From: a virus
Reading direction: 5' to 3' (one strand)
DNA length: 30,705 bases
Virus record (IMG/VR): IMGVR_UViG_3300042549_003232
Span: 1-30,705 of that record
Numbering within the stretch: the stretch's first letter is position 1; each line of letters starts with the position of its first letter. The notes beneath the pieces are model-generated. The model saw only the letters and a list, made by a program, of their open reading frames with translations. It was not told the DNA's origin and made no database searches. This document shows, piece by piece, positions 23,519-30,283 of this stretch. Made by a program: the position numbers and the translations under genes.

Positions 23519-23735
23519 TTTTTAACTCCTTTAAAGTATTATAAACGCATAGCTTATTATAAATCGCTCCATCAGGTGTTTTGCTATCCCATTCTCTCAG
23601 GAAAATATTTGTAGCGTGTGATAAGGTATTATGCCTAATTAAATCCTTACAATAAGAATATAGCTGGTAATCATTGTTAATCCATAAACTAACATTCCAT
23701 TCATTCCAAGATCTGTACCCGTTAAATTTTGTCAT
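23511..23735 (-). CDS. DUF7249-like small protein
   Basis: A 74-residue protein starting MTKFNGYRSWNEWNVSLWIN, the typical start of a small viral family (NGYxSWNxWNVSLWxNND). I chose the ATG at 23735 over one at 23798, because the upstream 21 residues come from a perfect inverted repeat and do not belong to the family. Function unknown; it overlaps the initiator by 8 bp. Confidence 0.7.
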   Translation of the reverse strand: MTKFNGYRSWNEWNVSLWINNDYQLYSYCKDLIRHNTLSHATNIFLREWDSKTPDGAIYNKLCVYNTLKELKNG

Positions 23736-23750
23736 TTCTTTTAAATTAAA

Positions 23751-23798
23751 ATGCCCTTGTGGTTTCAAGGCTTCGACTCCTATCCACCACAAGGGCAT
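23751..23798 (-). repeat. 12-bp perfect inverted repeat before the DUF7249-like gene
   Basis: ATGCCCTTGTGG (23751-23762) is repeated in reverse complement at 23787-23798 around a 24-base loop. The stem is GC-rich for this genome. On the minus strand it is followed by TTTTAATTT, a weak terminator-like tail. It lies in the leader of the initiator operon and may be an attenuator, operator or RNA hairpin. Confidence 0.7.
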
Positions 23799-23840
23799 AA
23801 ATGTTTTCTAATAGCTTAATGTCGAAGTCAGCTAACACCA

Positions 23841-23848
23841 CAAATATA
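23841..23848 (-). promoter_or_regulatory. Possible -7 element for the replication operon
   Basis: TATATTTG on the minus strand, 43 bases before the inverted repeat's right end is reached, matches TAnnTTTG. No TTG/TTTG is found 19-23 bases upstream, so support is weak. Confidence 0.3.
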
Positions 23849-23856
23849 TAAATAAT

Positions 23857-24060
23857 TTAGTTAATTAAATAATATTTTTTATATCGTGATTTGGTATTTA
23901 AATTTACCTGCCATTCGGATCCTATCTTCAGGCCCTTGTTTTTTAGCTGGCATACTATTTTACGAAGCTCGAATGTTTTAAACATATTAAAACAATCCAA
24001 TACTGTTAATGGCTGACCGGTCATTAAAAACTCCTCAACCTGGTTAATTTTATGGTTCAT
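23857..24060 (-). CDS. Winged helix-turn-helix protein (HTH_39-like)
   Basis: A 67-residue protein with the pattern of small phage winged-HTH proteins: EEFLMTGQPLTVLDCFNMF, a recognition-type helix ELRKIVCQLKNKGLKI and a C-terminal wing W-QVN-SRYKKYYL. It probably binds DNA, either as a regulator or near the origin just downstream. Overlaps the preceding gene by 4 bp. Confidence 0.65.
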   Translation of the reverse strand: MNHKINQVEEFLMTGQPLTVLDCFNMFKTFELRKIVCQLKNKGLKIGSEWQVNLNTKSRYKKYYLIN

Positions 24061-24272
24061 ACTTTTGATTTTAAGGTAATTGTTATAGGATTATTTGGCT
24101 TTTTATAAAACCAATACTTTGACATCCATCCGCAAATACTTGGAGCAGATAATCTCATTCTACGGCTTACATCATTTATACTCATTCCCTGACCGCATAC
24201 AAGCTCTAAAGCATCTGCAATCCTTTTAGGATTATGAGGCTTAATATCAGGCCTCTTTAAATGAACTCCCAT
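24057..24272 (-). CDS. Small helix-turn-helix protein
   Basis: A 71-residue protein with a homeodomain-like HTH: RIADALELVCGQGMSINDVS and RRMRLSAPSICGWMSKYWF. It may regulate the replication operon. It shares one base with the gene before and 4 bp with the gene after. Confidence 0.65.
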   Translation of the reverse strand: MGVHLKRPDIKPHNPKRIADALELVCGQGMSINDVSRRMRLSAPSICGWMSKYWFYKKPNNPITITLKSKV

Positions 24273-24727
24273 CAGAATGTAATTACAATTGAGGATTTAT
24301 TATATTTTTTGCTGACTTTAGGAACCTCGCAACCCTCTGAGTCATATATTGGCTCATCTGATTTGCTAGTTAATTTTAACAATTCAAGCCTTTGTTTAAG
24401 TCTATGCTCTAAATTTGCATAAACTAAATCCTCATCATAATTAAGGCTCTCGGCGCCGTTCTTTGGCGTGAACGTTACACCATTATAACTATCCGCAGAT
24501 ACTAGTTTTAAACGGTCCCTAAATGCCTTATCCGCTGAATCTATTACTGCCTTTAGTCTAACAATATTAGAATATACCTGTATTGGCGTATGATCTCCAT
24601 TTTCAAACAGTTTATTAATCAAATCAATGCCTGTTTGTTCTGCCTGTTTCTTTGTAAAATCAGGTGCATAAATTGTTTCTAATTCCTCTGACCTTATGTC
24701 AAAGAATAAATCTTTTGAGCTTATCAT
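24272..24727 (-). CDS. Hypothetical protein coupled to ERF
   Basis: A 151-residue protein, mainly helical, of a type often found next to recombination annealases in Bacteroidota phages (helical repeat with KAFRDRLKLVSADSYNGVTF and NYDEDLVYANLEHRLKQR). The family name is not known to me. It shares base 24727 with the ERF gene, so a role linked to recombination or replication is inferred. Confidence 0.6.
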   Translation of the reverse strand: MISSKDLFFDIRSEELETIYAPDFTKKQAEQTGIDLINKLFENGDHTPIQVYSNIVRLKAVIDSADKAFRDRLKLVSADSYNGVTFTPKNGAESLNYDEDLVYANLEHRLKQRLELLKLTSKSDEPIYDSEGCEVPKVSKKYNKSSIVITF

Positions 24728-25272
24728 TACGCTTGTTCTAATTCGTTTAACAACTTAGTTTCATTCTCTTTGCTGATTGAATTTTTACTCTTTATCTGAG
24801 TCATTGTATAACCTTGCTTTAAGGCTTCCAATACCTTTGCCCATTTCTCAGTACCTGGCATTAATACAGGCAATATAACAGGCTTTTCAGCAGCCTTGTT
24901 GCCATCATCATCATCATCAATATTTAAAGCCAATATTCCTGCTAAAGCATAACGCTTTGCATAGGTAATGGCTGACCCTACGGCCTGCGGATCATTTGGT
25001 TTACTGACTGGCATAATAAATGAATCCATTAAATACTCCCCCGACTCGGCATGAATTAAAATAGTACATAATCCATTTACTCCGGTAGGCATCTGCGAAT
25101 AAACTAAACCTGACTCAGCTAATGGTTTGCTGATTGCATCCTGGATATTACTCAGTGAAGCGTAGTTAGATTTAAAGAAAGGATTTTTTGCATCCTTTGA
25201 GATTTTTGTTACCCTAACATTAAAGTCTATTAATGCTTTGGATAGGTTGCTGATTTTTTCTGATTTTTCCAT
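24727..25272 (-). CDS. erf: ERF-family single-strand annealing protein
   Basis: A 181-residue protein with the full ERF pattern: KDAKNPFFKSNYASLSNIQD, SKPLAESGLVYSQMP, then PVSKPNDPQAVGSAITYAKR and YALAGILALNIDDDDDGN. ERF proteins anneal complementary strands in phage recombination and genome circularisation. The C-terminal 45 residues are a helical extension. It heads the replication block. Confidence 0.92.
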   Translation of the reverse strand: MEKSEKISNLSKALIDFNVRVTKISKDAKNPFFKSNYASLSNIQDAISKPLAESGLVYSQMPTGVNGLCTILIHAESGEYLMDSFIMPVSKPNDPQAVGSAITYAKRYALAGILALNIDDDDDGNKAAEKPVILPVLMPGTEKWAKVLEALKQGYTMTQIKSKNSISKENETKLLNELEQA

Positions 25273-25291
25273 GTTTTTTTGGTTAATAATA

Positions 25292-25299
25292 CAAAGTTA
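25292..25299 (-). promoter_or_regulatory. Possible -7 element before the ERF gene
   Basis: TAACTTTG on the minus strand fits TAnnTTTG and lies 20 bases before the ERF ATG. No good -33 TTTG is seen. A weak candidate. Confidence 0.3.
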
Positions 25300-25309
25300 T
25301 AAAAATAAT

Positions 25310-25363
25310 CTAAATAAAGTTAAAAATAACTATAATTAATAAACAGAAAGCCGTAATCAGCAT
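25310..25363 (-). CDS. Possible 17-residue membrane peptide
   Basis: MLITAFCLLIIVIFNFI, a purely hydrophobic frame in the 107-bp gap between the ERF gene and the next gene. There is no overlap or clear ribosome site to support it; it could be chance in AT-rich DNA. Confidence 0.25.
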   Translation of the reverse strand: MLITAFCLLIIVIFNFI

Positions 25364-25379
25364 TCCGAATATTACCAGG

Positions 25380-25649
25380 TCATTGCTCCTTCTCATGATC
25401 TATAATTGTTTCTAAAGCCAATGAGTAATCAGCCTCAAATAAGATAGTTACTGTATCTCTGCCATTTAAACTCTGTACATTATCTTTTGATCCATGAATA
25501 GTACCATCAAAATACTCCTCAATTAAAACCTCTCCTAAATGGTCAATATGTATAATATTATCATCTAAATCATAAAACATTAAATGATTGTTTACATCAA
25601 GATCGCAGTCCATGCCGTAATCCTTAAATAGTTGCTTAATTGCTTTCAT
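25380..25649 (-). CDS. Hypothetical acidic protein
   Basis: An 89-residue acidic protein (MKAIKQLFKDYGMDCDLDVN, then FDGTIHGSKDNVQSLNGRDT). Not recognised. It overlaps the preceding gene by 4 bp within the cluster of tiny genes. Confidence 0.6.
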   Translation of the reverse strand: MKAIKQLFKDYGMDCDLDVNNHLMFYDLDDNIIHIDHLGEVLIEEYFDGTIHGSKDNVQSLNGRDTVTILFEADYSLALETIIDHEKEQ

Positions 25650-25846
25650 CGTTTACAAATAAATTTTAATTTTCTTAAATTACTGATCAGCGCTTTGCCG
25701 TCTTTTATGTTTTGTATCAATTCATGATCATCTGTAAATTGTGACCAAATTTTACCGGTTGTAGGCGATTTATAAAATACCTGATAATGCCTCCTGCTAG
25801 TTTCTTTTATCTCAAAATCCTCAATCTTATCCTCAACGTATGGCAT
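25646..25846 (-). CDS. Hypothetical small protein
   Basis: A 66-residue protein with a beta-rich middle (RRHYQVFYKSPTTGKIWSQF) and a basic end (LRKLKFICKR). Not recognised. Overlaps both neighbours. Confidence 0.55.
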   Translation of the reverse strand: MPYVEDKIEDFEIKETSRRHYQVFYKSPTTGKIWSQFTDDHELIQNIKDGKALISNLRKLKFICKR

Positions 25847-25979
25847 AATTATAAATAAAGTTAATCCAATTATTAAATTCTTTGGTATTCGGAGCCTGAT
25901 TTAATTTAATAAACGCTCCGTTCTGATATTCGCTTACCCTACCATCCGGATAAACAGTCCTGCTAATGCTCCTCATCAT
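25833..25979 (-). CDS. Small hypothetical protein
   Basis: A 48-residue frame found by hand: MMRSISRTVYPDGRVSEYQN, then NTKEFNNWINFIYNYAIR. Overlaps the genes on both sides by 14-17 bp, which supports translation. A start at the second Met (25976) is equally possible. Confidence 0.5.
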   Translation of the reverse strand: MMRSISRTVYPDGRVSEYQNGAFIKLNQAPNTKEFNNWINFIYNYAIR

Positions 25980-26187
25980 ATATAAATAATTTTTCAATTG
26001 CGCTTGGGGAATAATCGTAAATTCTTAATGTATTGCATAGATAAAAAACAGTACTATATTTCAAATCTATCCAATGATTAGTTTCTGATAGCTCAATTTG
26101 CACCTGATTAGTTGAAAATGGATATTTAACCTCTTGATCACTAATAATTTTTAAATACTCAGGCTTTAATCTTTCTAATAAACTCAT
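25963..26187 (-). CDS. Hypothetical small protein
   Basis: A 74-residue protein (MSLLERLKPEYLKIISDQEV, LKYSTVFYLCNTLRIYDYSP). Not recognised. It is one base from the gene upstream and is part of the tiny-gene cluster. Confidence 0.6.
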   Translation of the reverse strand: MSLLERLKPEYLKIISDQEVKYPFSTNQVQIELSETNHWIDLKYSTVFYLCNTLRIYDYSPSAIEKLFIYDEEH

Positions 26188-26188
26188 T

Positions 26189-26374
26189 TTATTTGCTTTT
26201 AAATGTTTCGTTATAGTATTGTTCTGAACTCATATCTACTAATGTATTTGGAAATCTATAAGCATCAATAATCTGCTGCTTTTCCATTTCTTTAGCTTGT
26301 TCTACTATTTCAATAAGGTAATTTCCTTTGCAATATTGATCAATCAACCATTCTACTGCTGTTTGTTTTGTCAT
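26189..26374 (-). CDS. Small protein, common Bacteroidota phage type
   Basis: A 61-residue protein: MTKQTAVEWLIDQYCKGNYL, then EQAKEMEKQQIIDAYRF and SSEQYYNETF. The pattern TAVEWLxxQ ... QAKEMEKQQIIDAY ... QYYNETF recurs in small accessory proteins of Bacteroidota phages. Function unknown. Confidence 0.65.
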   Translation of the reverse strand: MTKQTAVEWLIDQYCKGNYLIEIVEQAKEMEKQQIIDAYRFPNTLVDMSSEQYYNETFKSK

Positions 26375-26375
26375 C

Positions 26376-26546
26376 TTATTTGCTTTTATAATTTATAAAC
26401 CAATCCTTAAAATTCCTGCCAGTTGTTACGGCAAACATTCCATAACTGTATGCCCTCCGCATATCATCCTCAGTAAATAATTTTTCAGTTTGCTCCTGAT
26501 CTTTGCTTACAATCTTAACTGTTTCTATTTTTTCCTGCTTTTCCAT
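26376..26546 (-). CDS. Small hypothetical protein
   Basis: A 56-residue frame found by hand: MEKQEKIETVKIVSKDQEQT, then FTEDDMRRAYSYGMF and NFKDWFINYKSK. It resembles small phage accessory proteins with a 'TEEDMRKA...' helix. It ends 1 bp before the next start. Confidence 0.55.
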   Translation of the reverse strand: MEKQEKIETVKIVSKDQEQTEKLFTEDDMRRAYSYGMFAVTTGRNFKDWFINYKSK

Positions 26547-26547
26547 A

Positions 26548-26634
26548 TTAGTATTTTTTAGCTATGTAATCACACAAACCTGCCATTCCTATGATAACGG
26601 CACACATTCCAATAAAAAAGATAATAATTTCCAT
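26548..26634 (-). CDS. Small membrane peptide
   Basis: A 28-residue frame: MEIIIFFIGMCAVIIGMAGL then CDYIAKKY, one predicted transmembrane helix. It is spaced 1 bp from the next start on each side, which fits the operon chain. Function unknown. Confidence 0.45.
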   Translation of the reverse strand: MEIIIFFIGMCAVIIGMAGLCDYIAKKY

Positions 26635-26635
26635 G

Positions 26636-26791
26636 TTAGTAAATTCTAAATGTTGTAATATCATTATCACAAAGGTTGGCTAAAATCTCTTTTGCAAATG
26701 CTTTGGCCTCCTTTAAATTATTAAACTCTTTGTTCTTAATGACTAAATCATTGTAATCATCATCCATAAATGCAATTGTGTAAATTCTCAT
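26636..26791 (-). CDS. Small hypothetical protein
   Basis: A 51-residue frame: MRIYTIAFMDDDYNDLVIKN, then NLKEAKAFAKEILANL and DITTFRIY. It looks like a small beta-alpha-beta protein. Not recognised. A 91-bp gap with no clear gene separates it from the first gene of the cluster. Confidence 0.5.
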   Translation of the reverse strand: MRIYTIAFMDDDYNDLVIKNKEFNNLKEAKAFAKEILANLCDNDITTFRIY

Positions 26792-26882
26792 TTTTTTATA
26801 GTTTTATGCAACCCTGTATTGAATTGCTGAATCAAATATCTGAAAAGTTATTTTAATAACCTAATAAAATAAAAAATATATT

Positions 26883-27047
26883 TTAAACCAACCGAATTAT
26901 CATTGTATGATCCTTCATATTTTTAATATGGAATACCTTTCCTTTGTCTTTACTTAACCGGCTGGCATTGTTACGCCATACCTGAACATTTGCAAAAACA
27001 TTCATTACCTGATTAACTTTTAAATTTTCTAATATCTCTCTGTACAT
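26883..27047 (-). CDS. First small protein of the accessory cluster
   Basis: A 54-residue frame: MYREILENLKVNQVMNVFAN, then VQVWRNNASRLSKDKGKVFH and DHTMIIRLV. It begins 5 bases after the end of a strong promoter -7 element, so its message would be leaderless or nearly so. It resembles a small basic DNA- or RNA-binding protein, but this is a guess. Confidence 0.55.
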   Translation of the reverse strand: MYREILENLKVNQVMNVFANVQVWRNNASRLSKDKGKVFHIKNMKDHTMIIRLV

Positions 27048-27051
27048 GCTA

Positions 27052-27084
27052 CAAATATAAATAAATTATTTTTATAATTCAAAA
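27052..27084 (-). promoter_or_regulatory. Strong Bacteroidota-type promoter for the accessory/early genes
   Basis: Minus-strand TTTTG (27084-27080), a 20-base spacer and TATATTTG (27059-27052) match the -33/-7 consensus. The start of transcription should fall at or next to the ATG at 27047. Repeats that look like an operator lie immediately upstream. Confidence 0.7.
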
Positions 27085-27086
27085 TC

Positions 27087-27146
27087 TAACCTGAAAAATG
27101 CTTTTAACTTATGAAAAATGCTTATTACTGTGCCAAAGTCAGGTTA
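27087..27146. repeat. Operator-like repeats upstream of the promoter
   Basis: Two direct copies of TGAAAAATGCTT lie at 27092 and 27112, exactly 20 bp apart. They are framed by an inverted repeat, TAACCTGA (27087-27094) and TCAGGTTA (27139-27146). The block fills the space between the metallophosphoesterase stop and the promoter. Confidence 0.6.
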
Positions 27147-27151
27147 AAGAC

Positions 27152-28138
27152 TTACAAAAGCTTACCATTATATATCCTAAAGTTTTTTACTGAGTAAGTT
27201 TTATCCGTATTTACCTTTATATGTGCGAATCCATGAGCATAATTGTTAGCAAATGGTGAATAGTCAGGCGATAGTTCGCATAAGCATCCAGTACTCCAGC
27301 ATGTAGTCATTTCTCCATCTAAATTAGTTTCGGTATGTTCTGAGATTTTATGAACGTGTCCGCAGATAGTAGATTGTTTTGCCTTCATAAATAATCCCCT
27401 AGCAGAATTAACAGGAGCCATAAACCCACGAAAAAATAAATGCCCATGATGGATATGTAATTTGCCTGCCTTTACTAATGTTTTATCCCCAATTAGATGT
27501 ATTCTTTCCTCATTTAGCCTTAACCTTTCCTCTAATTTATAGTAAGGATCATCAAACACCTCCGGAGCCTTAGACATAAGCCAATGCTCATACCTAACGT
27601 CATGATTACCTTTTAACCAATATATCTGTGCATTTGGGAATGCCTGCCTTAGAATCACTAAAAAAGCCTTTGTGCTATCAAACTCAAATTTAATAGACCT
27701 TTTGCGCGGATCCTTTTCAAATCGTGACATCTGATAAAAATCAATTAAGTCGCCATTGATAATAATCGTATTTACTTTTTGCTCTTTGCCATAATCTAAA
27801 GCTAAAGTAATCGCCTTAATATTATGGTATGGTATATGCAAATCAGAAATTAACAGTATGTTATTATCCGCTAATGGTAAGATGTAAGGCTCTCTTATTT
27901 TCTCCTCTGATTCGGGAAGTTTATAGGGATTGTAGTTAAATGTAGGCTCAACGTGAAAGGTTTTATTCTTTGAGCTATATGAACCCACTTTTCCCCTAAC
28001 TGACCTTACAGATGACCTTGCAGATTCCAAATCTTTCCACACTAAAACGTTTTCTTTATATGCTTTTTTAGCTATCGTTAAGTCCGCATGATTTGGGAAC
28101 CTTTCAACATAGCTTGCCATTAATTCAGTTTTATTCAT
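27152..28138 (-). CDS. Calcineurin-like metallophosphoesterase
   Basis: A 328-residue protein with all five metal-site motifs: SDLH (D99, H101), NGDLIDF (D130, D133), KGNHD (177-180), HHGH (230-233) and GHVH (260-263). It could hydrolyse a phosphodiester or phosphomonoester; substrate unknown. About 85 residues before the catalytic domain are helical and basic and may bind nucleic acid. It overlaps the endolysin by 8 bp and ends before a regulatory block. Confidence 0.88.
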   Translation of the reverse strand: MNKTELMASYVERFPNHADLTIAKKAYKENVLVWKDLESARSSVRSVRGKVGSYSSKNKTFHVEPTFNYNPYKLPESEEKIREPYILPLADNNILLISDLHIPYHNIKAITLALDYGKEQKVNTIIINGDLIDFYQMSRFEKDPRKRSIKFEFDSTKAFLVILRQAFPNAQIYWLKGNHDVRYEHWLMSKAPEVFDDPYYKLEERLRLNEERIHLIGDKTLVKAGKLHIHHGHLFFRGFMAPVNSARGLFMKAKQSTICGHVHKISEHTETNLDGEMTTCWSTGCLCELSPDYSPFANNYAHGFAHIKVNTDKTYSVKNFRIYNGKLL

Positions 28139-28589
28139 AAGGAAAATACTTAGTTTGGTTATTTAGTTTAAATGCTTTTAAAACCTGTCCTCTTGATCCA
28201 TGTCTATTAAAACTAACATGCACCCAATTAGGATTATCATCATCGCCAAATTCATATATTAACTGATCAAAAGGTAAATTATCTTTTATAAAATCAAACA
28301 CCTGCCTATTTGTAATTGAGGTTCCATCCTGATCTATGTCAATCGCCTGGCCCTTGCAATGCTGACTAGATGCGGATCCCCCAATTTTGGCATTCAACTC
28401 CTTACTGCGATAGCCTGAGCTTATCCGGATAGGTACACCAAAATGATCTCTAATAGGCTGAAATATCTTTTCGGCTAGTAATTTGAAATTCTCGATATGC
28501 TCCGGAGTCGGCTGGTTATTTATCCCATGCCGTTTGGCTGATTCGCTTCGGGTAACCTCTGACAAATCTAAATTTTCTGATAGTTTCAT
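28131..28589 (-). CDS. Endolysin, peptidase M15 family
   Basis: A 152-residue zinc peptidase that would cut peptidoglycan cross-links. RISSGYRSKELNAKIGG, SSQHCKGQAIDID (His77, Asp84) and NWVHVSF (His124) are the usual M15 residues. No signal peptide is seen, so it needs a holin to reach the wall; a holin-like gene overlaps it by 4 bp upstream. Confidence 0.92.
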   Translation of the reverse strand: MKLSENLDLSEVTRSESAKRHGINNQPTPEHIENFKLLAEKIFQPIRDHFGVPIRISSGYRSKELNAKIGGSASSQHCKGQAIDIDQDGTSITNRQVFDFIKDNLPFDQLIYEFGDDDNPNWVHVSFNRHGSRGQVLKAFKLNNQTKYFPYE

Positions 28590-28774
28590 TTTTTCTTGAA
28601 TACTTTCTCAATTGATGTAAAACCTAATGCGGCTCCTGCTAAAGTAGCAACAGATATTATAATGGTTTCATTTGGCGAATGTATTAATTTAATTGCTAAA
28701 GCCAGCACGCAAATAAACCCACACAATCGCTTCATTGATAACCTATCATTATCCTCAGTAAAAAATTGCCTCAT
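28586..28774 (-). CDS. Holin-like small membrane protein
   Basis: I prefer the ATG at 28774 (MRQFFTEDNDRLSMKRLCGF, 62 residues), because it forms an ATGA junction with the gene before; an upstream ATG at 28798 also exists. Two hydrophobic segments (LCGFICVLALAIKLI and IIISVATLAGAALGF) are joined by a short polar turn, with a lysine-rich end. Size, topology and position before the endolysin suggest a holin. Confidence 0.65.
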   Translation of the reverse strand: MRQFFTEDNDRLSMKRLCGFICVLALAIKLIHSPNETIIISVATLAGAALGFTSIEKVFKKK

Positions 28775-28902
28775 GACTCTCTGTAAATTGAATAACAAAT
28801 TGCGGCTGCCATTGCTTCGCCGTATTCATTAATGATTTGCGCCACGCATTCAGATACAAATTCCTCCTCTGTTTGTCCTTCGCTTGGTTTTGGTATTGGC
28901 AT
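28771..28902 (-). CDS. Small protein with MPIPKPxxG motif
   Basis: A 43-residue frame found by hand: MPIPKPSEGQTEEEFVSECV, then NEYGEAMAAAICYSIYRES. The pattern (MPxPKPxxGExxxxFxxxC ... AxCY) is that of a short phage module, also seen fused to capsid or protease proteins. Its role is unknown. It shares 4 bp with the holin-like gene. Confidence 0.6.
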   Translation of the reverse strand: MPIPKPSEGQTEEEFVSECVAQIINEYGEAMAAAICYSIYRES

Positions 28903-28904
28903 AA

Positions 28905-29429
28905 TTATAATTTTAATGAATAACCGATTGAATAACCACTCATTCCATAACCTACGCTAAATAAACCTTTTTTACGAGTTTTAAACGTTAAGGTAACGTT
29001 ATGATTAACTTTTCCTATATCTTGGCTCAAATCGCTTCTAATGCCTAAATATAGGGCAGCTTTTGGCTTTATCTCTATATTGTTTGTAACTGTTATTATT
29101 TTTTCTTGGATTTCTGCTTTAAATGACCTGCCCTGTATGCGATTTCCGCTAATAGTGTCCTTAATAATATACACATTTTCCATTTGCTTAATCGTATCTG
29201 TAAATTCTTTAACTTGGTTGTAATCCTTTACAATGTAAGCCGTATCTCTGTTAATCACAGTATCAATTACTTTTATCGTGATTTTATCGCCTTTTTGATA
29301 CTTAACAAAAGTTTTAGTATTAATAACAGTATCAATTTTTGTGGTTGTAATTGTGTTGCTACGCTTCCTGACCGAAAATAAAAAAACGGACAATAATATT
29401 AAACATACTATCAGTCCGTCTTTAATCAT
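28905..29429 (-). CDS. Membrane-anchored protein in lysis region (possible spanin analogue)
   Basis: A 174-residue protein: one N-terminal membrane helix (GLIVCLILLSVFLFSV), then a long Thr/Ile/Val-rich segment with repeated 'DTVIN' and a C-terminal amphipathic beta part ending GYGMSGYSIGYSLKL. Such an inner-membrane anchor with an outer-membrane-like end would fit disruption of the outer membrane in lysis, but this is inference from layout. Not a known spanin family. Confidence 0.5.
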   Translation of the reverse strand: MIKDGLIVCLILLSVFLFSVRKRSNTITTTKIDTVINTKTFVKYQKGDKITIKVIDTVINRDTAYIVKDYNQVKEFTDTIKQMENVYIIKDTISGNRIQGRSFKAEIQEKIITVTNNIEIKPKAALYLGIRSDLSQDIGKVNHNVTLTFKTRKKGLFSVGYGMSGYSIGYSLKL

Positions 29430-29596
29430 TTTTTTAATTTCTCAGTTGCAAATAAATAATACCTAATCGCAAATATTCCACTAACAATTGCCACTAAAGA
29501 GGCTATCATTGTTATTACAGGCTGAACATCAGCCATAGACACCACCGCACCAAACACACTTAGAATAGTTGCTAAATCAGCATTGTTATTTGTCAT
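29426..29596 (-). CDS. Second holin-like membrane protein
   Basis: A 56-residue frame found by hand: MTNNNADLATILSVFGAVVS, then VITMIASLVAIVSGIFAI and a charged tail ATEKLKK. Two membrane segments are predicted. The TGA overlaps the start of the next gene (ATGA). It may be the holin or antiholin partner. Confidence 0.6.
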   Translation of the reverse strand: MTNNNADLATILSVFGAVVSMADVQPVITMIASLVAIVSGIFAIRYYLFATEKLKK

Positions 29597-29765
29597 CTTT
29601 TACCTGAGGTTGTAATTGTTTAACTAATTCCGCTGCAACTGATTTTACCTGAATGTGAGCAGATGTACTGTTCTCGATAACCGCTAAAACGGCTTCCCAT
29701 TCCTGAACTGTCAATTCAACTTTTAATTTTACTGGTTCTGTTTTTTCTACTTCTTTGGTTTTCAT
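29586..29765 (-). CDS. Small hypothetical protein, helical
   Basis: A 59-residue frame: MKTKEVEKTEPVKLKVELTV, then QEWEAVLAVIENSTSAHIQV and AAELVKQLQPQVKDDK. The pattern of a strand with 'KLKVELTxQEW' followed by helices recurs after fibre genes in Bacteroidota phages. It overlaps the holin-like gene by 11 bp. Function unknown. Confidence 0.6.
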   Translation of the reverse strand: MKTKEVEKTEPVKLKVELTVQEWEAVLAVIENSTSAHIQVKSVAAELVKQLQPQVKDDK

Positions 29766-29782
29766 AGTGTTATTTATTTTAA

Positions 29783-29814
29783 CAAATATAATTAAATTTC
29801 TGAATCGGTTTCAA
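29783..29814 (-). promoter_or_regulatory. Probable promoter for the lysis region
   Basis: Minus-strand TTG (29814-29812), a 21-base spacer and TATATTTG (29790-29783) fit the Bacteroidota consensus. The start would lie about 11 bases before the ATG at 29765. The site overlaps the 3' end of the upstream gene. Confidence 0.5.
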
Positions 29815-30214
29815 CTGTCAAGTTATCCTTTACAACTGGCTCATTAGCTACCTGCTCAATAACTTCATGAATTGCCGAAGCTTCAATATCTAAAATATCA
29901 GCCATTTCAGTTACTATTTTATTAATGCCTTCTGAATTATCAATCACTGGAGCAACATAATCCCCCGTAATAACTAAATTAAGCTTCTCAGCTGCATAGT
30001 TATACGCATACTCATCATCATTACTCCATTCGTTATAAGCTTCGCCTGACATCGTTAAATTGCCATCTGCAACCATAACTAAGTCACTATCTAGTAAAGC
30101 ATAGTAAAAACTAGCGCTTTGGAATAATTCGCCACCGATTGGGCGTAAATTAAAAATGGTAGCTGTTACGGCTTGACCTTTTACCCATGTAGGGATTTCT
30201 TGAATGTTCTTCAT
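29792..30214 (-). CDS. Fibre-associated hypothetical protein
   Basis: A 140-residue acidic protein: MKNIQEIPTWVKGQAVTATI then FNLRPIGGELFQSASFYYAL and GNLTMSGEAYNEWSNDDEYA. The layout is frequent right after tail fibre genes of Bacteroidota phages (a small beta-domain with ...GEAYNEW...). Perhaps a fibre chaperone or virion part; not established. Confidence 0.6.
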   Translation of the reverse strand: MKNIQEIPTWVKGQAVTATIFNLRPIGGELFQSASFYYALLDSDLVMVADGNLTMSGEAYNEWSNDDEYAYNYAAEKLNLVITGDYVAPVIDNSEGINKIVTEMADILDIEASAIHEVIEQVANEPVVKDNLTVETDSEI

Positions 30215-30216
30215 GA

Positions 30217-30282
30217 TTATTTGTTGTTATATATTCCGATTAAATTTCCGTTATGAGTTATTAGTTTTATTGTAAGTTTCAT
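30217..30282 (-). CDS. Possible 21-residue peptide
   Basis: MKLTIKLITHNGNLIGIYNN then K. It starts 2 bp after the fibre stop and ends 3 bp before the next gene, so spacing is fitting, but it is very short. Confidence 0.3.
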   Translation of the reverse strand: MKLTIKLITHNGNLIGIYNNK

Positions 30283-30283
30283 T

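Noticed and set aside
23736-23798. Upstream start for the DUF7249-like protein
   Set aside because: Those 21 codons consist of the inverted repeat, and family members begin at the MTKFNGYRSW position.
28775-28798. Upstream start for the holin-like protein
   Set aside because: The ATG at 28774 makes an ATGA junction with the newly found gene 28771-28902, as in the rest of this operon.
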